Below are positions 1 through 15,964 of a stretch of DNA of 55,516 nt, piece after piece (within the stretch, counting starts at the first letter, position 1; the number at the start of each line of letters is the position of its first letter). The position numbers were made by a program, and so were the translations under genes. The DNA is from Mastigamoeba balamuthi (lineage: Eukaryota > Evosea > Mastigamoebida > Mastigamoebidae): contig CACRSC010000114.1 in assembly GCA_902651635.1 (NCBI GenBank), positions 12,832 through 68,347 of the forward strand. Reading direction: 5' to 3'. The notes beneath the pieces are model-generated. The model saw only the letters and a list, made by a program, of their open reading frames with translations. It had not been told where the DNA came from and did no database searches.

Positions 1-4526
<4,526 letters not shown>

Positions 4527-4724
4527 GAGGGGACAATCGACCGGCCGAATGGATGCGATTGGATCCTCAATTGAACTTGAAATTGTCTCTCTTAACACAG
4601 GAGATGGCGCTGTTGCTGCAGAGAAGAAGGACGGCGATGCCCCACAGGGGAAACCGTCGCGAGGGCAGTTCGCAGCGAGGCCTGCAGTGAGACCACATGC
4701 ATCTGCCCCTGCTCGCCTTCCTTG

Positions 4725-5898
4725 TCAGCACTTCATCAGCGGTGCAGAAGGCTCATCGGCACGCGGGGACTCCTCGACGATTATCTCATCGTCCACAGTG
4801 TCCGGGTGCTCAGCAAGGTCCACAACGCGGTACACGTTGGCCTCGGCACTGCGAGCAGCTGAGAACTCTGCAGCCGGGGCGGGCGTGCGGGTGTACCTCT
4901 TGTGCAGGACCTTGACGTGCTTAGCAATGATGTTGGAGATGATCAGAGCAACGACGACCACGCCCGCGACCAGCCCGATGATCATCACAATCAGAGCGAC
5001 GACCGCCAGTATGACGACGACGACCATCCCGCCATCGTTGTCCTGGTAGCCACGAGCGCGCGTGAGAGGGCCGCCGCTTGGGCGAGCAGCTCCGAGGGCG
5101 TACGCCGTCGCAGCCAGAGCAGTCGCCGCAGTTGCAGTCGCCGCAGTCGCCGCACCCGTCGCAGGGCACGCAGCAGGCGCAGCAGCTGTCGTGGGGCCAC
5201 GGCGAGGCCCACGTCCACCACCACACCCAGAAGACGGGGTCCGAGTGGTAGTAGGGGTACGTGTCGTACGTGTACGCGCCCCCGTCGCTGGCGCACCCGC
5301 CGCAGCACTTGCGGGCCACCGCGTAGCACAGGGCCGCCACGCCGCAGGCGAAGCAGAAGTAGCAGAGGCCGCCCACGAGGACCTCGAACGCCGCGCTGTT
5401 GACGACCGCGTTGCCGGGGCCGAACAGCGCGTCGAGGTAGTGCGTCTGGCGCTGCGCCGCGTAGGCCACGCCCCCCAGCGCGCAGACGACGCCCACGATG
5501 CAGCCCAGCAGCAGCGCGATGTCGCGGAAGCACCGCAGCACGAACAGCACCCTGCTGCGCCGCGAGCTGCGCCCCACCCGCTGCAGCCTGCCGCGAGGAG
5601 AGGGGGGGGGAGGGGACGAGCGTGTGCCGTCAGCGCACTGCGTGGGGGAGGCAGAGCGCGGACGGCCCNGAGCTGCGCCCCACCCGCTGCAGCCTGCGAC
5701 ACGAGGAGAGGGGGGGGAGGGAGGGGACGAGCGTGTGCCGTCAGCGCACTGCTGGGGAGGCAGAGCGCGGACGGCCCTTGGCGGAGAGGACCGACCTGTA
5801 CTTGGTCTTGCAGATGTCGCAGCGGTAGAACGAGTCCGGATTGGAGCTCACGCTGCGCCACTTGTCGAGGCACGTGCGGTGCACCCACTGGCAGCGGG

Positions 5899-5929
<31 letters not shown>

Positions 5930-6101
5930 CAGTAGCAGTAGCAGCAGCAGGAGCTTCGTCAGTCGGAGAACAAGACTGAGGGCAGGGGGGAAGGCAGAGC
6001 GGCGCCTTGACGGAGCCACTGCAGCTGCAGGGGCTGATGAGGTCGCCGCCCGGCTCGTGGCAGTTGCGACAGATCCGCTCCCCGTCGCTATCGCCGTCCA
6101 T
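4725..6101 (-). CDS. RING-CH (MARCH-like) membrane E3 ligase, copy A
   Basis: This is the first of three tandem minus-strand paralogues. Exon 1 starts at 6,101 and holds the first half of a C4HC3 RING-CH finger (ICRNCHEPGGDL then CSCSGS). A second exon near 5,780-5,900 completes it (WVHRTCLDKW, then YRCDICKTKY). The exon at about 4,921-5,577 encodes two membrane helices, a Cys-rich loop and an YDTYPYYHSDPVFWVWWW-type aromatic segment. A last helix and an acidic tail ending APLMKC follow. RING-CH proteins ubiquitinate membrane proteins. Intron 1 carries a CAG/TAG microsatellite (about 5,898-5,951). An unresolved base at 5,669 lies between two near-identical 105-108 bp copies that cover an exon edge, so the gene model is uncertain there. 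Confidence 0.75.
5564..5777. repeat. Imperfect tandem duplication around an N
   Basis: Bases 5,564-5,668 and 5,670-5,777 are near-identical (they differ by small indels in a G run and a few bases) and are separated by the single N at 5,669. The duplication includes the first codons of the membrane exon of RING-CH copy A plus its intron flank. The other two paralogues lack it, so a contig join that duplicated the overlap is the simplest reading. Confidence 0.8.
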
Positions 6102-6345
6102 TACGCACCGGGTTTCTGAGAAAGTTAGAAACTCGATTTGATTTGCGAGATATCTGTCAGATCGGTGATAGTCGTCAATACCGCCTCCCAGTATCGACCA
6201 TATGGTTGGAGCTGGTTCGTACGGCACCAGTTGCCTCCCTCATTATCTTGAGTCGAAAATCGCGCCCTTGCAGAGATACGTAAATCGGGAGCAATATCCT
6301 GACATTTCTTTGTGCGAAACGGTGATCATTTGATTTTGAATACGG

Positions 6346-6963
6346 ATGGATAGCCCGAGCCCGATGCCCCGCCCGCGCATCTCGATCGCGGAGGCGTACT
6401 GCAAGCGGTTCCTGATGTTCGACCCGCGCGAGCTCATGAGCTTCACGGGCAGCGATCCCGACACCTGCCGCGAGCTGGTGACGCTCTTCGCCGAGCAGAC
6501 GCTCCAGGTCCACCTCCCCGCCATCGAGTCCGCCATCGCGGCCAACGACCGCGCCAAGTTCGCGCGGGACTTCCTCCCTGCCGAGCACATTGCTTCGTTT
6601 CCTCGGCAATCGCAATCGCAATTGAATTTCTCCGCGCGTTTTGCGGCACGCAGAGTGTTCTTCCACGCGCACACGCTCAAGGGGTCGAGCGGCTTCCTCG
6701 GGGCGTTCGCGGTCAAGTGGCTGTGCGAGAAGCTGACGTTCCTGACGGGGAACAGGCACGAGGGCGCGCACATCGCGACGTTCGAGGACCCGTCGGCCCC
6801 CTCGAAGTCCCCGGCACAGACGGGGCCCGTCCCCCCGGAGGCCGCCGCGCTGCTGCCCGAGCTCCGCGACTCGGCGATCGAGACCATCGAGGAGCTCAGC
6901 CAGTTTGTGACAGAGCTCGAGCGCTCACCGGTCTCCGAGTCCCTCATGCCCGAGGCCAAGTGA
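6346..6963 (+). CDS. Histidine-containing phosphotransfer (HPt) protein
   Basis: The protein contains the HPt phospho-acceptor motif HAHTLKGSSGFLGA, in which the His after HA is phosphorylated in multistep phosphorelays between hybrid histidine kinases and response regulators. The ORF is open throughout (205 aa). A 96-nt, frame-preserving GT-AG intron (6,558-6,653) probably interrupts it. Removing that intron joins NDRAK directly to VFFHAHTLKGSS, gives 173 aa, and restores the normal spacing of the four-helix HPt bundle. The gene lies between RING-CH copies A and B on the opposite strand. The start ATG at 6,346 is the first in frame. Confidence 0.75.
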   Translation: MDSPSPMPRPRISIAEAYCKRFLMFDPRELMSFTGSDPDTCRELVTLFAEQTLQVHLPAIESAIAANDRAKFARDFLPAEHIASFPRQSQSQLNFSARFAARRVFFHAHTLKGSSGFLGAFAVKWLCEKLTFLTGNRHEGAHIATFEDPSAPSKSPAQTGPVPPEAAALLPELRDSAIETIEELSQFVTELERSPVSESLMPEAK

Positions 6964-7109
6964 GTGCACCCAGAAGAGGGCAGGTAAACAGCAGTTACTC
7001 TCCACAGGCCTCCAAGGGCCCAAGGGCCGAGGAAGACAGATGGTGTGCTTTTAGCCACCGTATGCGAGGGAGTGGCAGTTCAGAGCGTGGGTCCACCCTG
7101 AGTGTGGCC

Positions 7110-8269
7110 TCAGGGCTTCATCAGTGGGGCAGTGGGGAGGGACTCAACAACAACCTCGATCTCCTGGGTTTCCTTATCCGGGTTCTGATTCTCAGCGAGA
7201 TCGACAACACGGTACACAGCTGACTCGGCCCTGTATTTGTCCAAGAGCACGGCTGGTTAGAAAAGACAGTGCCAGGTGAGACGGCTCGTATGAACCTCTG
7301 ATGGAGCAGTCTGACGTGTCGCCTGATTATCTTGACGACGAGGCCCGCGACTACAATGACACCGGCAATGGCACCGATAATCATGAACAACAAAGCAATG
7401 GCCACCAAAATTCCCACAAGGATCGCCTCGCCATCCTAAGGCCAATGCTTGCGTTAGTACAAAGCAGCATCACTGGAAGACGAACCCCACTCCCACCACT
7501 GCTTCCACAGTTCCCGCCACTACTGCTGCTGCCACAGACATCGCAACAGCAGTGGTGGCAGTTCATGGCAGCACAGCCAGGTGTGGGATCCCAGGAGCAC
7601 CACCAGATCCACAAGTACGGGTCTCTGTGATAGTAGGGGTACGAGTCGTAGGTGTACTCGCTGGTCTTGCAGCACTCGCAGCACTTGGCAGCCAGGAAGT
7701 AGCACACCGCCACGATGCCCGTGATGAAGCAGAAGTAGCAGAGGCCGCCCACAAGGATCTCGAACGCGACGTTGTTGACCACGCGGTTGTTTTGGCCGAA
7801 CAGGGAGTCGAGGTAGCGTGTGTGGTCCTGGATCAAATAAGCCACAAAGCCCAGCACGCCAATGACGACCAAGATGAGGCCCAGCATTGCTCCAATGTCC
7901 AGGACGCACCGCAGAACAACCCGTGTCTTACTGGGCATCACCGCACCGCCTATTCTCTCGAACCTCCGAAACGCGAAATTGAACCGTAAGGAAATGATTG
8001 CTCAAAGACAAGAGGCAGGCGCTTACTGGTACTTGGTCTTGCAAACATCGCAGCAGTGGAACGAGTCGGGGTTGGGACTGAACGTTCTCCACGTGTCCAA
8101 GCACGTCCTGTGCACCCACTGTTGAGGCGGCCAGGGAAATTCAGACCCCAGGACGCGAAGCAGGGGAGTAAGACATGCTCACCTTGATGGAGCCGCTGCA
8201 GCTGCAGGGGTTGATGAGGTCACCCCCTGGTTCGTGGCAGTTGCGGCAGATACGCTCCTCGGACTCCAT
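7110..8269 (-). CDS. RING-CH (MARCH-like) membrane E3 ligase, copy B
   Basis: This is the second tandem RING-CH gene, with the same exon plan as copy A. Exon 1 starts at 8,269 (MESEERICRNCHEPGGDL then NPCSCSGS). The next exon (about 8,030-8,120) holds VHRTCLDTWR and CDVCKTKYQ. A long exon (about 7,480-7,950) has two hydrophobic helices, the conserved NNVAFEILVGGLCYFCF block and YDSYPYYHRDPYLWIWW. A further helix exon (about 7,290-7,430) and a final exon follow, ending APLMKP with the stop at 7,110-7,112. The copies share the segment VGGLCYFCF and a Cys-rich loop, so the family probably arose by local duplication. Splice sites were inferred by comparing the three copies. Confidence 0.75.
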
Positions 8270-8805
8270 GGGAGGGACGCTAGCTCTCACGACAGCGGAG
8301 AGAGTAGGCCAAGCACAATGTGCAAGTGACGTGGAAGTGTGAACCTCAAGATTCTCGTGTTAAATCGACTAATATCACATTGTTGATTTCCTATCTGTAT
8401 CACCCACCTTTGCTCTGTGAGGCATACATCAGCGAACACACAAAAATGATAATAATATTGCTTTTTCTTTGTAAGATGGAGACGGATGCCTCCAGGGATT
8501 TCCTGTGGCATCCATTGAGATGCATGAACAAGGTGTGGTATGAAAGCTTCTGTTCCTTCAAGCTCATCCTCTGATCATCCATCTGTATCACTCGATTCCA
8601 AAAAGGGATTGAACTCACTCAGTCATTTTGTAGATCATTCACTAGCATTGTTCTGCCACTCGTTCATACACGAAATTCTCATGAAAATCAACACTTTATC
8701 ACCTAACATTCTCGGTCGGAGCTTGCTCTCTTTCACTGATCATATCAGCAGCAGAAATGGGGGCACAACTCGTAACACCAAAACTGCATGTTGCCTTGGT
8801 GAACT
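8270..8805. other. Gene-free spacer
   Basis: About 535 bp of AT-richer DNA between RING-CH copies B and C. Only short ORFs with no recognisable features were seen. It presumably holds the copy B promoter (minus strand) and the copy C terminator. Confidence 0.5.
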
Positions 8806-9983
8806 CTACTTATGAACAATAAGGGGGTCTGCAGGTGTTATTGCACTCAGTGGTATATCTATGATGACCTCGTCTTCCACCTGATCCGGGCTCACTGAAA
8901 CATCCACAACACGAATAACGCTCGCCTCCTCCCTATGTCCACCGTGAGTAATCAGGACGACGCGTGAACTCGAGATACCTCTGGCGCATCACCCTGACAC
9001 GACGTGTAACGATCTTCGTGATGAGGTACCCGACAACGAACACACCCGCGATTGCACCGATGATCATGAACAGAAGCGCAATAGCGGCCAGCACAATTGC
9101 AAGGATGGCAACTCCTTCCTGTTTCGTTGAGATAATGCATCAGGTTTGGCTCCGAAATGAGAGAAGGGGATGGGACGTACGCCATCGCCACCTCCGCCAG
9201 AGCAGTTCCCGCCACCAGAACAGCCGGCACAGCACTCGCAGCCACTACACGCAGCGTCCGGGGGAGGTGCATACGCGCACCACCAGACCCAGAGGTACGG
9301 CTCCCTGTGGTAGTAGGGGTACGAGTCGTGGGTGTACTCGGTGGCAGTGCAGCAGCTGCAGCAGCAGCGGGCCAGGAAGTAGCACACCGCCACCACGCCC
9401 ACGACGAAGCAGAAGTAGCAGAGGCCGCCCACGAGGATCTCGAACGCGACGTTGTTGACGACGCGGTTGTTGTGGCCGAACAGGTAGTCGAGGTAGTGCG
9501 TGCTGTCCTGGGCCCAGTAGGCAAGGCCCCCCAGCGCGCAGATGACGACCGCGAGCAGGGTGGCCAGCGCGACGAGGTCCGCGATGCACCGGAGGACGAG
9601 AACGGCCTTGCTGCGCTTGACGCTGGGCCCAATTCTCTGCATCCTGAGAGATGGCGTCAGAATTGATCTTTCGTGTACAAACGCGCGAACCGATATCTGG
9701 TCTTGCAGATGTCGCAGCGGTAGAACGAGTCGGGGTTGGGACTGAACGTCCGCCACGTGTCCAGGCACGACCTGTGCACCCACTGTGTCCCGGCAGAGCG
9801 TCAGGAGCGGTCAACAACCAACAAATATCAACCAGCGAACAGAACAGAAGAGCCGGTAAACAACAGACAGGAAAGGTGACGGCATGCCTTGATGGACCCG
9901 CTGCAGCTGCAGGGACAGATGAGGTCGCCACCCGGCTCGTGGCAGTTGCGGCATATGCGCTGCTCTTCCTCCATGTCCATCAT
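8806..9983 (-). CDS. RING-CH (MARCH-like) membrane E3 ligase, copy C
   Basis: This is the third tandem copy. Exon 1 starts at 9,983 (MMDMEEEQRICRNCHEPG, then CPCSCSGS). Exon 2 (about 9,690-9,785) gives VHRSCLDTWRTFSPNPDS and RCDICKTRY. The large exon (about 9,245-9,640) contains the NNVAFEILVGGLCYFCF block and YDSYPYYHREPYLWVWW. A helix exon (about 8,990-9,110) and a last exon ending DPLIVHK with stop TAG at 8,806-8,808 complete it. The predicted product is a multispanning membrane ubiquitin ligase. Its acidic C-terminal tail (VSPDQVEDEVIIDI) parallels the tails of copies A and B. Confidence 0.75.
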
Positions 9984-10120
9984 CGGGAGGATGGTTAAGG
10001 GCGCTTCTGCTGGCGAATTACTGAAGTGAAAGAAAAAGAGATATTCCCTGAAAGTGATGGAAACAAAGAGAAGCTGACGTGGGAACGTGAACTCCGTGTA
10101 ATAAAAATCTGCCTGGAGAT

Positions 10121-11606
10121 TTATACGGCCTTGACGTCCACCGAGGACAGAGCCGGCGCCGGGCTGCCCTGCGGCGAGGGCACAGAGCTGTTCCTGAACC
10201 CCCCGTGCCTCCTCTCGTAGAGCACAGCGTAGCCGACAGCGGCGGCCAGCACGCTGGCGCCCAGCACGACGTAGACGGGGCTGGCGACGACCATGACGGC
10301 CACAGACGACGCCAGCGAGGGCACTGCGAGCAGCGCGGCGCCCAGGCGCCCCACCGGCAGCCTGAACGAGGCCGCGGGCCTGCTGGCGGCCCCCTGGTGG
10401 TCGCGCCAGCGTATGAGCGCGAACGAGAGCGAGACGGCGGCCATCGAGGCGCCGTAGAGCCACATCTGCAGCTGGACGAGGTCGCCGAAGCGCCATCGCA
10501 GCGAGGCCACGGCGGCCGCAGACGCCTGCACGACGGCGGCAAGCCACGGGGCGTCGGTCCCGCGCGTGCGCTCGGCCAGCGACGCGTGCAGCAGGCCGTG
10601 CGAGGCGCAGTGCGCGACAGACTCGCTCGAGACGGCGAGGAACGTGCAGCCGACGCCTACGAACGCCGCCAGCGCCGCCGCGTCGACGGCGCGCGCGAGC
10701 GGCGCCCACGTGAGGCGCGCGCAGTAGGCGAACAGGCTGCCGCCGTCGGGCGCCCCCGCGCGCGCGGCCCCGGCGGGCAGCAGCGAGGCGACGACGAGGA
10801 CGGGCGCCGCGTAGGTCGCGACGACGAGCGCGAGGGCGCAGGCGAGGGCCACGGGGACGTCCGCCGCGGGCCTGCGGGCGCGCGAGGCGACGCTGCCGAC
10901 AAAGTCCCAGCCCATGAGCGAGAACATGAGCACGCTGACCAGCAGCGCGCGGTCCGTCGGCGCCGAGCCCGCGGGGGGCGCGGCCACGAGCGCCGATGGC
11001 GCGAGCCGCGGGGCGTTGAGCAGCAGCAGCAGCGCCAGCGGGCTGAGGACGAGCGCCGTGAGCCACGCGCTGGCGCCCGCGACGGCCCGCGCGCCGCCGT
11101 AGCCCACGGCGAGGGCCGTGGCCGCGGCGAAGGCCAGCACGGCGACGGGCCGCGCAGAGTCCGGGGCGCCCAGGGCCTCGGCGACGTAGCGCGAGAAGAG
11201 GTCCGAGTAGACGGCGTTGGTGAGCAGGCCGAAGGCGACGCGGACGACGCTGTGCGCGTTGCCTGCGGTGGCCCCGAGGCCCGCGCTGACCCACTCGTTG
11301 GAGCCGTGCTGGAAGCGCGTCGAGAGCTCCGCGATGAACAGCGCCTGCGGCAGCGCCCACAGCGCCGCCATCGCCATCAGCGACCAGAAGCACACCGAGG
11401 CGTCCGCTGCCAGCAGCGCCTCTGCCAGAGTCACGCGCCCGTGCATACGTCAGCGTGTTTTGGTGGGGGGGAGATGCGGTCGGTGGGGGCGGACCTTCGA
11501 AACCAAAGGGGCCGCCGCCGACCGAGTAGTAGACGACGCCCGTGAGAGCGACCCAGGAGAGGCCCTGGCCCTGGCCACGCCTGCTGCCCGCCGTGTCCTC
11601 GTCCAT
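10121..11606 (-). CDS. APC-superfamily permease, PUT/LAT-like polyamine or amino-acid transporter
   Basis: Two exons join as 11,606-11,495 and 11,421-10,121 through a 73-nt GT-AG intron, giving about 470 aa, a normal length. The join restores the diagnostic first helix (GVVYYSVGGGPFGFE followed by EALLAADAS) and the next helix WALPQALFIAELSTRFQ, closest in style to plant PUT polyamine uptake carriers. About 12 hydrophobic segments follow. The family imports polyamines or cationic amino acids by proton symport at the plasma or internal membranes. It is divergent from the SCI1-like gene starting at 11,701, with a 94-bp shared promoter gap. Confidence 0.8.
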
Positions 11607-11700
11607 CTGCGGGGCTTGCGTACCGTTGTGAATCTGCGCAGATTTCTTCGATGGAGATTCGTGTATCTCCCTGCTTTCTGAGCGCGAGCACTGCGCAGGC

Positions 11701-12600
11701 ATGAGCGACCGCGAGAGCGCCAAACCGAAGGAGGACGACAGGGAGCGATCCGGCGCCCGCGGTCGCAGCAGGAGCAGGAGCCGCAGCCGGAGCCGGAGCA
11801 AGAGCCGCAGCAGCAGGGCGAAGGACGACGGGTCAGTCGCCGGCAGCGCCGGCAGCAGAGAGCACCGCAGGCACAAGAGGTCCCGCGACGCCAGCACGTC
11901 CAGCTCGTCGTCGTCCTCGTCGTCCTCGTCGTCGTCCTCCGCCGCCTCGTCGAAGCACCGGCACCACAAGAAGCACAGGCGGGACAAGGAGGGCAAGAAG
12001 GAGCGGGAGGGGAAGCACAGGCACGGGCACAAGCACCACCACAAGAAGCACGGCAGCAAGGACAAGAAGGAGAGGAAGGAGAAGAAGAAGGGCGTGCACG
12101 GCGTGTGCACGGACACGTACGGCAAGTACGGCATCCTGCAGGCGGCGGACCGCTACACCAAGCAGCCCGAGTTCTACGCGTGGCTGACAGAGATCAAGCA
12201 CGCGGACCCCGAGATCCTGGGCAGGCGGGACGAGGCCGAGCTCTGGTCGACGTTCGTCGAGGACTACAACACGGCGACGCTGCCCTCGCTCAAGTACTAC
12301 GACCTCACGAGCTGGGAGAGGGCCCACCCCGGGGGGACCGAGGACGCCGAGGGCGGGGCCGAGGGCGACATCGCGCTGAGGGACGAGGACGCGCTGCGTA
12401 GGGAGCGCGAGAAGCGCAGGGAGCGCGTGCGCAAGGAGCAGATGGCCGCAGCGATGGCGGAGATGCGCGAGGACCAGTCGCTGAAGCTGGACATACAGCA
12501 CCAGGAAGAGCTCAGGCGCAAGCAGGCCCTCCTCTGGCGCACAGGAAACGCCACCGAGGCGGCAAAGATCGCAGACAGGCTGCGCCCTGATGAGCCGTAA
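11701..12600 (+). CDS. RS-rich nuclear protein with SCI1-like domain
   Basis: A single-exon 299-aa protein. Residues about 5-45 are Arg/Ser-rich (RSRSRSRS), followed by a long Ser run and a Lys/His-rich basic stretch typical of nuclear speckle proteins. A conserved block around residues 135-205 (RYTKQPEFYAWL, LWSTFVEDYNTATLP, YYDL) resembles the domain of plant style cell-cycle inhibitor 1 (SCI1) and relatives. The C-terminus is a charged helix. The expected place of action is the nucleus, in splicing or cell-cycle regulation; the function here is inferred from family resemblance only. Confidence 0.6.
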   Translation: MSDRESAKPKEDDRERSGARGRSRSRSRSRSRSKSRSSRAKDDGSVAGSAGSREHRRHKRSRDASTSSSSSSSSSSSSSSAASSKHRHHKKHRRDKEGKKEREGKHRHGHKHHHKKHGSKDKKERKEKKKGVHGVCTDTYGKYGILQAADRYTKQPEFYAWLTEIKHADPEILGRRDEAELWSTFVEDYNTATLPSLKYYDLTSWERAHPGGTEDAEGGAEGDIALRDEDALRREREKRRERVRKEQMAAAMAEMREDQSLKLDIQHQEELRRKQALLWRTGNATEAAKIADRLRPDEP

Positions 12601-12681
12601 TACAAGGTCTCAGTCTATACCGCCTGTGTGGTTTGGAGTACCTAGGTTGACGCAACACAAACGAGTATACTGGGCTTGGGA

Positions 12682-12849
12682 GCATCCTCCACGTGTCGTC
12701 GTCCGTGCCGTCTTCGACGCACCTCTGTCCGTTGCTGGCTACACCCCTTTGGTGCCCGTCGTGGGCAGCCCAGAGAAGTGGATCGAGCTGGCGTCTTCAG
12801 CATCCTCCACGTGTCGTCGTCTGTGCCGTCTTCGACGCGCCTCTGTCCG
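12682..12849. repeat. 50-bp direct repeat, two copies
   Basis: Bases 12,682-12,731 and 12,800-12,849 match at 48 of 50 positions (start GCATCCTCCACGTGTCG). They lie in the host spacer between the SCI1-like gene and the next multi-exon gene. The ORFs crossing them are not protein-like. The rest of 12,601-13,083 shows nothing recognisable. Confidence 0.7.
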
Positions 12850-13083
12850 CGCAGCACCGTCACTCACGGCGGCGTCGATGTCGCGTGAGCCCCCGCGCCA
12901 GTCAGGCGGGTGTGCGCACTCGAACGCCTCAGCCGTGCACTGCGCAGCGTGCTTTGCGTTGTCCGCCTCCCTCGAGGCAAGGCCCTCTCGTCCCACGCCC
13001 CGCGCCGTCAAGCCCGACCTCTGTCACAGATTTTTTTTGCAGTAATCACTTGATCCTTGCGTCGAACACCCCGAACACCCCGA

Positions 13084-14955
13084 ATGCAGAAGCCCCAGCA
13101 GCCCGACCGCCCGCCACGCTCGCACAAGGGAAAGAAGGATCAGAGGGCCGTCAGCGCGAGCGCAGCTCCGGGTACTGCGACCCCCCCCCCAGGGGGCCCC
13201 AGAGGTCCTGCGGCAGCCGCTCACGCACCCGCACCCTCGCCGGCAGCCGCACACGCACACGCACCCGCAGCACAGGCGCGGTGTCCAGCAAGGCTCAACA
13301 TCACGCGCCGCATGCTGTCTTCGGCGCCGGGGCCAGCACCAGCACCAGCACCAGCAGCACCAAATAGAGTGCTAGCACCAGTTTCAGCGCCAGCGACAGT
13401 TGGCACTCCGTCGGCCGAGCAGCTGTTCGAGGGGCTGCTGGACGCGATTGCGTTTGAGGAGAGGGCACAGCTGGAGGCGCTCAGGGAGGTCATATTGGGC
13501 ACGCCCAAGCTCAGCCGCCTGCTGCGCCGCTGTACCAAGGAGGACATCCCAGCGCTCCTCAAGATAGCGGGGGAGGAGCGGGTCGAGGCGGAGCGGCGGC
13601 AGTTCTGCGACCTGGTGGCCAGCATGCTGGACGAGGCCGTTTCCAGGAAGAGTTGGACGATACTGTCGCCCTACATCGTCAACGGGTCGCTGCCGATGGC
13701 CAGCAGGGCCATCAGAACGGTTCTCGACGCCATCGCGGTCGTGAACGAAGCCGAATCTACCAAGTTCGGTCAGGTACGCCGCATGCTCTCGGCAGAGGCC
13801 CAGGGGCGCACAAAGGACCTGGTTTTCAGCGACCTGCCGACCTTCGACATGGGCCTCACACTGTGGGCCTGCACCACGCCCAAAGAAGTGGAATATGTCC
13901 TCACTCTGGCTCTGAAACACAAGAGTGAGTTGCCACACGGCGCATTCAGCTGACTAGCGAGCAGGGATAGAGGGCACCGCGACGCGATTGGCAGTGAGAG
14001 ACGTGCTCTTCCGGACGTTCAACAGGGGCGAGAGCGCTGTGTCCTCGTCGGAGAGGTGGAAGAAGAACAACGCGCACGATGTCATGAAACTTTACTTTGG
14101 GGAGAGAGCGGTACAGTTCTCATCCACGAACTCTCAATCTCACCGCGACGCCCAGGACCAAGCGCATTGCCTTCTCTTGGGCTCCCCGATTCCCGCCACA
14201 GCGGCCCACATTCTCCCGCGCAGCATTTCCAAGATCTTCCTCACGCTGGGACTCGTGGACGACGAGACAACGGACTACCGCAACTGCATACCTCTGTTCA
14301 AGCCCCTGGAAGAGGCCATGGACCACGGTTCGCTCTTGCAATCGATATCATTTTCTTAATTCAAACCCGTCTGTGCAGCTGTGTTGTTATTCGTCTGGGA
14401 CAGGAGGACCGACGAGTTCGTGGTTCGGGTGTCAAACAAGGACAACCAAGACCTGGTAAACGCCGGCCCGAATGCTCTCGATGGTAGGAGTACACAACAG
14501 ACACTTCAAGCAGAACTCAGCATTTCATAGAGAGAACTGCAAGGAGCATCGTGATCCACAGCCACTCACAGCCCGGTGTTTCGTGTACATCTGCTATTCC
14601 AGACTTAAAACTCATCATTAAATAGGGTCACTCGCTGACCTGCGCTTTTACCACCTGGAAGGCCGTCCGTTGGTGTTCCCAAATGATGTCCGTCCCAAGC
14701 GCAGGGCTCTGTGGTTTCTGGTATGCGACCAACCTTGAGGGGAAATGGACTTATTGCATTCAACAGGCCAAGATTGCTGAGATATTCGAGAAGGAGGTCA
14801 AGAACATTGAGGATTTCTTCAGCAGTGACTACGACCCAATGGAGGCACAGTCCCAACTTGCTTTTGCTTTTAATCATGTTTGCATGCAGGCACTTGACTT
14901 GCTGGAGCAGGCGAAGCAGGGAGAGGGCTCTCTGGACATTTTCTCAAAGGATTAG
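13084..14955 (+). CDS. Unknown host protein, multi-exon
   Basis: Not recognised. The first exon (from ATG 13,084) encodes a low-complexity Pro/Ala-rich N-terminus and then a helical region (SAEQLFEGLLDAIAFEERAQ onward). Splicing by GT-AG introns of about 45-60 nt continues the frame. KHK joins MRDVLFRTFN near 13,991, GERA joins DQAHCLLLG near 14,156, AMDH joins AVLLFVWDRRTDEFVVRV near 14,375, and a later exon GSLADLRFYHLEGRPLVF (14,625 on) joins AKIAEIFEKEVKNIEDFF. The stop lies near 14,955. The total is roughly 550 aa. The central exon pair is beta-rich and the ends are helical. The intron after VNAGPNALD is the longest. No catalytic motif was seen. Confidence 0.55.
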
Positions 14956-15964
14956 TGTAGGCTCATGGGGTTCACGCTCAAGGTCCCCGCCAAGACACGC
15001 CTCTACCTCACTGCTCACCAGCGCCACGGCAGTACAGAGCAGCTTGCGTTACTGAGTCCAGTCAGCTTTCCCCCTATTGTCCGAAAGCAAGACGCTTTCG
15101 TGCAATGTCATCAAATCCTCAATACAGTTAAAAAGAGATCTCCACATAATCATCTCCACTCAACCCTGCAATCTCATATTACCGCTTCTCCTCGGTATGA
15201 AGGGGCAATAAGACCGTGTTCCTTATTCCTTGCTCTATATCTGTTGGAGTACTGGTTTTTTCGGGACGAAAACTGGGATTTGTCTTTGCAGCCAAATAGA
15301 CCATTGTACCAGTTTCATAACACATCTCAAAGAGAAGAAATTGAGAATTCACTTCTGACTTTTTTGAAAAAGTTGTTAAGAAAGACAGAAAAAATTCCAA
15401 AAACAATGAAAAGGTGACCATTAATATTCAACCGAGGTAGGCACAAAGTGAATTTTGTCACTATGAAGCAGAAAACTGTACATTTATCGAGATTGTTTGC
15501 CTTTTGGCAGATATGTTTGTGGGAAATGATGTTTCTACTACAACTTCTTTATTCATTGTTTTTTAGTTTGCAAACTATTTTTGCCTTTCTCGGAAATCGC
15601 ATTCTTCTTTCTGTGTACCAGTTATTGTCCAATAATGAAGAGGAATAAGTTTATACAGGAAACCCAGCAAAATCAAACAAATGTGTTTCATTCATAAAAG
15701 AGCATAAGTTATGGGTCAGTATACTTGGATCCCCCACTGGTTGATTCTTGCCTTTCAAGATGACTCATTCATTAATGAGAGGGATGTCTGTTTTAATAAT
15801 ATTCTGGACACACTCGCTGCATGACTGCACATGTTGTGTGCACGTCCCGTGCCCAGTGAACCCCCGGATGTCTTTTTTCTTTCTTTGATATCAATTGATC
15901 TTCATCAAAGAGAGTTAAAGAGAGTTTGTAACAGAATCTACTCTGCCATATGTCTGCTCTTGAG

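Noticed and set aside
9828-12134. 768-codon minus-strand ORF across permease and RS gene
   Set aside because: Its composition is the antisense of the RS/Ser repeats and another frame of the permease; only its piece at 11,495-11,606 is a real exon.
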